Assembly: GCA_029260655.1 (NCBI GenBank)
Contig: JAJDCU010000069.1
Span: 1-64,000 of the forward strand
Length of the DNA stretch: 64,000 nt
Origin: Phycisphaeraceae bacterium
Lineage (GTDB): Bacteria > Planctomycetota > Phycisphaerae > Phycisphaerales > Phycisphaeraceae
Direction: 5' to 3'
Shown: piece after piece, positions 61,501 through 64,000 of the stretch
How the letters are laid out: every line of letters starts with the position of its first letter
How positions within the stretch are numbered: the first letter of the stretch is position 1
Made by a program: the position numbers and the translations under genes
Notes under the pieces: generated by a model
The model's database searches: none
What the model was told of the DNA's origin: nothing
What the model saw: the letters and a program-made list of their open reading frames with translations, nothing else

Positions 61501-62418
61501 ATGAGACGTGTCCGATCAATCCGAGTGTTGCCCGCGATCGTGGGCCTGTGTCTGACGGCCCTGATGGGTCCGGCGGCGCAGGTGGCTTACGCCCAGGCGT
61601 ACGCGCCCCAGGCTTCGCCCCCGCCGGCCGATACCGAGTCCGGGCAGCTCGATGGCGTCGACATGGACTACCACCTGGGCGCGCAGGTTTCCCAGGATCT
61701 TGTTTTTACCGATTCCACCGGCCAGCGCGTCCGGCTCGGCGACTACTTCGACGGCCGACGACCCGTGATCCTCCAACTGGGCTACTACCAGTGCCCGATG
61801 CTCTGCGGGATGGTCTTCCAGGGCGTGCGCAAGGCGGTTGCAGAGGTGGACCTGGCGCCGGGCGAGGATTACCAGATCATCACGGTCAGCATCGACCCGG
61901 CCGAGACACCCTCGCTGGCGAAGATGAAGAAGGAAACCTTCGTCAAGGGGCTGTACCCCGGGGGGGACGAAGACGCCGCCGAGGCCGGCTGGCATTTCAT
62001 GGTCGGCGAGTCGCACATGATCGAGCAACTGGCCGACGAGGTCGGGTTCGGTTTTAAGTGGGTCCGGGCCCAGCAGCAGTTCGCGCACCCGGCGGTGATC
62101 ATGATCCTCTCACCCGACGGCACGGTCACCCGGTACCTCTCCGGGGTCAAATATGACCCGCAGACACTTCGTCTGTCACTGGTCGAGGCGTCGGAGGGGA
62201 AGGTCGGCTCGTTGATAGACCAGTTCCTGCTGACCTGCCTGCACTACGACCCCAGCGTGGGGACGTATTCGGCGACGGCGATGGGGATCATGCGGCTCGG
62301 CGGGGCGGTGACCGTTATCGCGATGTTGATCGCAATCGGGTTTTATTTGTGGCGGGATCACCGCCGACGCAACCAATCGCACACACACACCGCGGCGACA
62401 CCCGCGGCGCAGGGCTAG
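61501..62418 (+). CDS. SCO1/SenC/PrrC copper chaperone
   Basis: GQRVRLGDYFDGRRPVILQLGYYQCPMLCGMVFQGV...ITVSIDPAETPSLA. Confidence 0.92.
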   Translation: MRRVRSIRVLPAIVGLCLTALMGPAAQVAYAQAYAPQASPPPADTESGQLDGVDMDYHLGAQVSQDLVFTDSTGQRVRLGDYFDGRRPVILQLGYYQCPMLCGMVFQGVRKAVAEVDLAPGEDYQIITVSIDPAETPSLAKMKKETFVKGLYPGGDEDAAEAGWHFMVGESHMIEQLADEVGFGFKWVRAQQQFAHPAVIMILSPDGTVTRYLSGVKYDPQTLRLSLVEASEGKVGSLIDQFLLTCLHYDPSVGTYSATAMGIMRLGGAVTVIAMLIAIGFYLWRDHRRRNQSHTHTAATPAAQG

Positions 62419-62441
62419 ACGCCTAAGGGATAGGAACGCGG

Positions 62442-63458
62442 ATGCTGGCGATCCTCGCACAAACAGACAAGACGTTATTCCTGCCGCCCGGGAGGTCGAC
62501 CTTCGCCGGGACGCACGACGGGCTTTACAACTTCGTGCTGTGGATGAGCGTGTTCTGGCTGGTCCTGATTGCCGGGCTGCTGGTCTACTTCGTCATCAAG
62601 TACCGCCGAAAGAGCCCCCACGACGTGCCGGAAGGCCCGACGCACTCGACGGCGATCGAGCTGGGCTGGACCCTCCCGCCGTTGATCCTGGTCATGATCA
62701 TCTTCGTCTGGGGCTTCCGCGGGTTCAGGGACATGAACCAGGCGCCCAACGGCGCGTACCAGGTCATCGTCAATGCCTCGAAGTGGAACTGGTCTTTCAC
62801 CTACGGTGAAGGCGCCAACGCCTCGCAGCTTCACGTCCCGGTCGACACCCCGATCAGCCTGGTGCTTACCTCCAGCGACGTGATCCACAGCTTCTTCGTC
62901 CCCGAGTTCCGCGTGAAGAAGGACGCGGTCCCCGGGCGGTACAACAAGGCATGGTTCCAGGCGACCCAGGTCGGCGAATACAACCTGTTCTGCACCGAGT
63001 ATTGCGGCAAGAGCCATTCGCAGATGATCTCGAAGGTGGTCGTCCATACCAAGGAAGACTACGCCGTCTGGCTGGAGAAGCAGATGCGGTGGTGGGAGGG
63101 CGAAAAGCCCGCCGACGTCGGCATGAAGGTATACACTCAGCGCGGCTGCAAGCAGTGCCACTCCCTGGACGGTGTTGACGGCGACGGCCCGAGCTGGAAG
63201 GACCTTTTCGGCAGCACCCGCAGCTTCGCCGACGGCACGACCCGGGTGGCCGACGAAGACTACATCCGCGAATCGATCCTCAACCCCGGCAGCCAGGTCG
63301 TCGCCGGGTTTGACAACGTCATGCCGACCTTCCAGGGCCAGATCAAGGACCCGGAGGTCACCGGCGTGATCGAATACCTCAAGTCGATCAGCACGCATTA
63401 CGAAGGCGCGGTGCTTGAGGTGATGCCGGGCGCCGCCGAGGCCCCGCCGGCCGAATAA
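62442..63458 (+). CDS. coxB: Cytochrome c oxidase subunit II with C-terminal cytochrome c domain
   Basis: CuA motif CTEYCGKSHSQM; CKQCHSLDG heme site. Confidence 0.95.
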   Translation: MLAILAQTDKTLFLPPGRSTFAGTHDGLYNFVLWMSVFWLVLIAGLLVYFVIKYRRKSPHDVPEGPTHSTAIELGWTLPPLILVMIIFVWGFRGFRDMNQAPNGAYQVIVNASKWNWSFTYGEGANASQLHVPVDTPISLVLTSSDVIHSFFVPEFRVKKDAVPGRYNKAWFQATQVGEYNLFCTEYCGKSHSQMISKVVVHTKEDYAVWLEKQMRWWEGEKPADVGMKVYTQRGCKQCHSLDGVDGDGPSWKDLFGSTRSFADGTTRVADEDYIRESILNPGSQVVAGFDNVMPTFQGQIKDPEVTGVIEYLKSISTHYEGAVLEVMPGAAEAPPAE

Positions 63459-63531
63459 CGAGATTTACACGCCGCCTTAAGAACACGGCGGCAAGCGAGC
63501 AACCGCACACAGCGCGGAGCAAGGATAAGCG

Positions 63532-64000
63532 ATGTCGGTGATACAAGACCCGGTCAACTCGGGCGTCTACAGCGGGCAGGATCAGCCCGGCGGGACGAAC
63601 TACATCAACCACAGCAAGGGCGTGATGTCCTGGCTGCTGACGCTTGACCACAAGCGGATCGGCTTGATGTACATGGTCTCGGTCCTCAGCGCCTTCGCCT
63701 TGGGCGGGACCTTCGCGATCATCCTTCGGACGATGCTCTTCACCCACTCCAGCCCGGAGAACCCGATCAGCGATTCGGGCCAAGAGCTGTACAACCAGAT
63801 GTTCACCCTCCACGGGGCGGTGCTGGTGTTCATGTTCATCATCCCGGCGGTCCCGGCGATCCTGGGGAACATGATCCTGCCGTTGATGCTGGGCGCCAAG
63901 GACGTGGCGTTTCCCCGGCTGAACCTCTTGAGTTGGTACTGCTACATCGTCGGGGGGCTGTTCTTCCTGTTCGTGCTGCTTAGCGGTGGGCTGGATACCG
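63532..64000 (+). CDS. coxA: Cytochrome c oxidase subunit I, partial (runs off the window; absent from the ORF track)
   Basis: ATG at 63532: MSVIQDPVNSG...GVMSWLLTLDHKRIGLMYMVSVLSAFALGG...NQMFTLHGAVLVFMFIIPAVPAILGNMILPLMLGAKDVAFPRLNLLSWY. Confidence 0.95.
   Translation, partial: MSVIQDPVNSGVYSGQDQPGGTNYINHSKGVMSWLLTLDHKRIGLMYMVSVLSAFALGGTFAIILRTMLFTHSSPENPISDSGQELYNQMFTLHGAVLVFMFIIPAVPAILGNMILPLMLGAKDVAFPRLNLLSWYCYIVGGLFFLFVLLSGGLDT

Overview
GC-rich chromosomal window. The gene content points to a Planctomycetes/Phycisphaerae-type bacterium (inference): LEPR-XLL and dockerin-type proteins, PEP-CTERM proteins, and an alternative complex III (ACIII)-cytochrome oxidase cluster. Left to right: an arsenite efflux/ArsR unit; carB; a minus-strand exopolysaccharide cluster (sulfotransferase, GT4, Wzx, Wzy, methyltransferases, kinase-like); VanZ and MurJ; a large LEPR-XLL/dockerin protein; LD-carboxypeptidase; a transglutaminase-like protein; SUKH, GT2 and UDP-galactopyranose mutase; a divergent subtilase next to a PadR/HAAS-like pair; REC and SH3 proteins; two PEP-CTERM proteins; an ECF sigma factor with a putative anti-sigma/pseudopilin-like partner; a MarR locus; fused aroDE; GH9 and deacetylase; and ActABCDEF-small protein-SCO-CoxB-CoxA (CoxA runs off the window). 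No CRISPR array, rRNA, confident tRNA or intact transposon was seen. The most interesting signals are non-coding: (i) a dispersed two-hairpin, cloverleaf-like repeat whose first two copies bracket the ars segment and supply the ACR3 stop codon; (ii) a palindromic G-rich element apparently inserted in frame in carB; (iii) a structured RNA candidate with a strong terminator at about 9.24-9.39 kb; (iv) a relict duplicate of the subtilase 3' end; (v) palindromic dispersed repeats at 6.1 and 28.6 kb. I could not confirm a wholly new multi-gene system. All product calls come from reading motifs by eye; no search was run.
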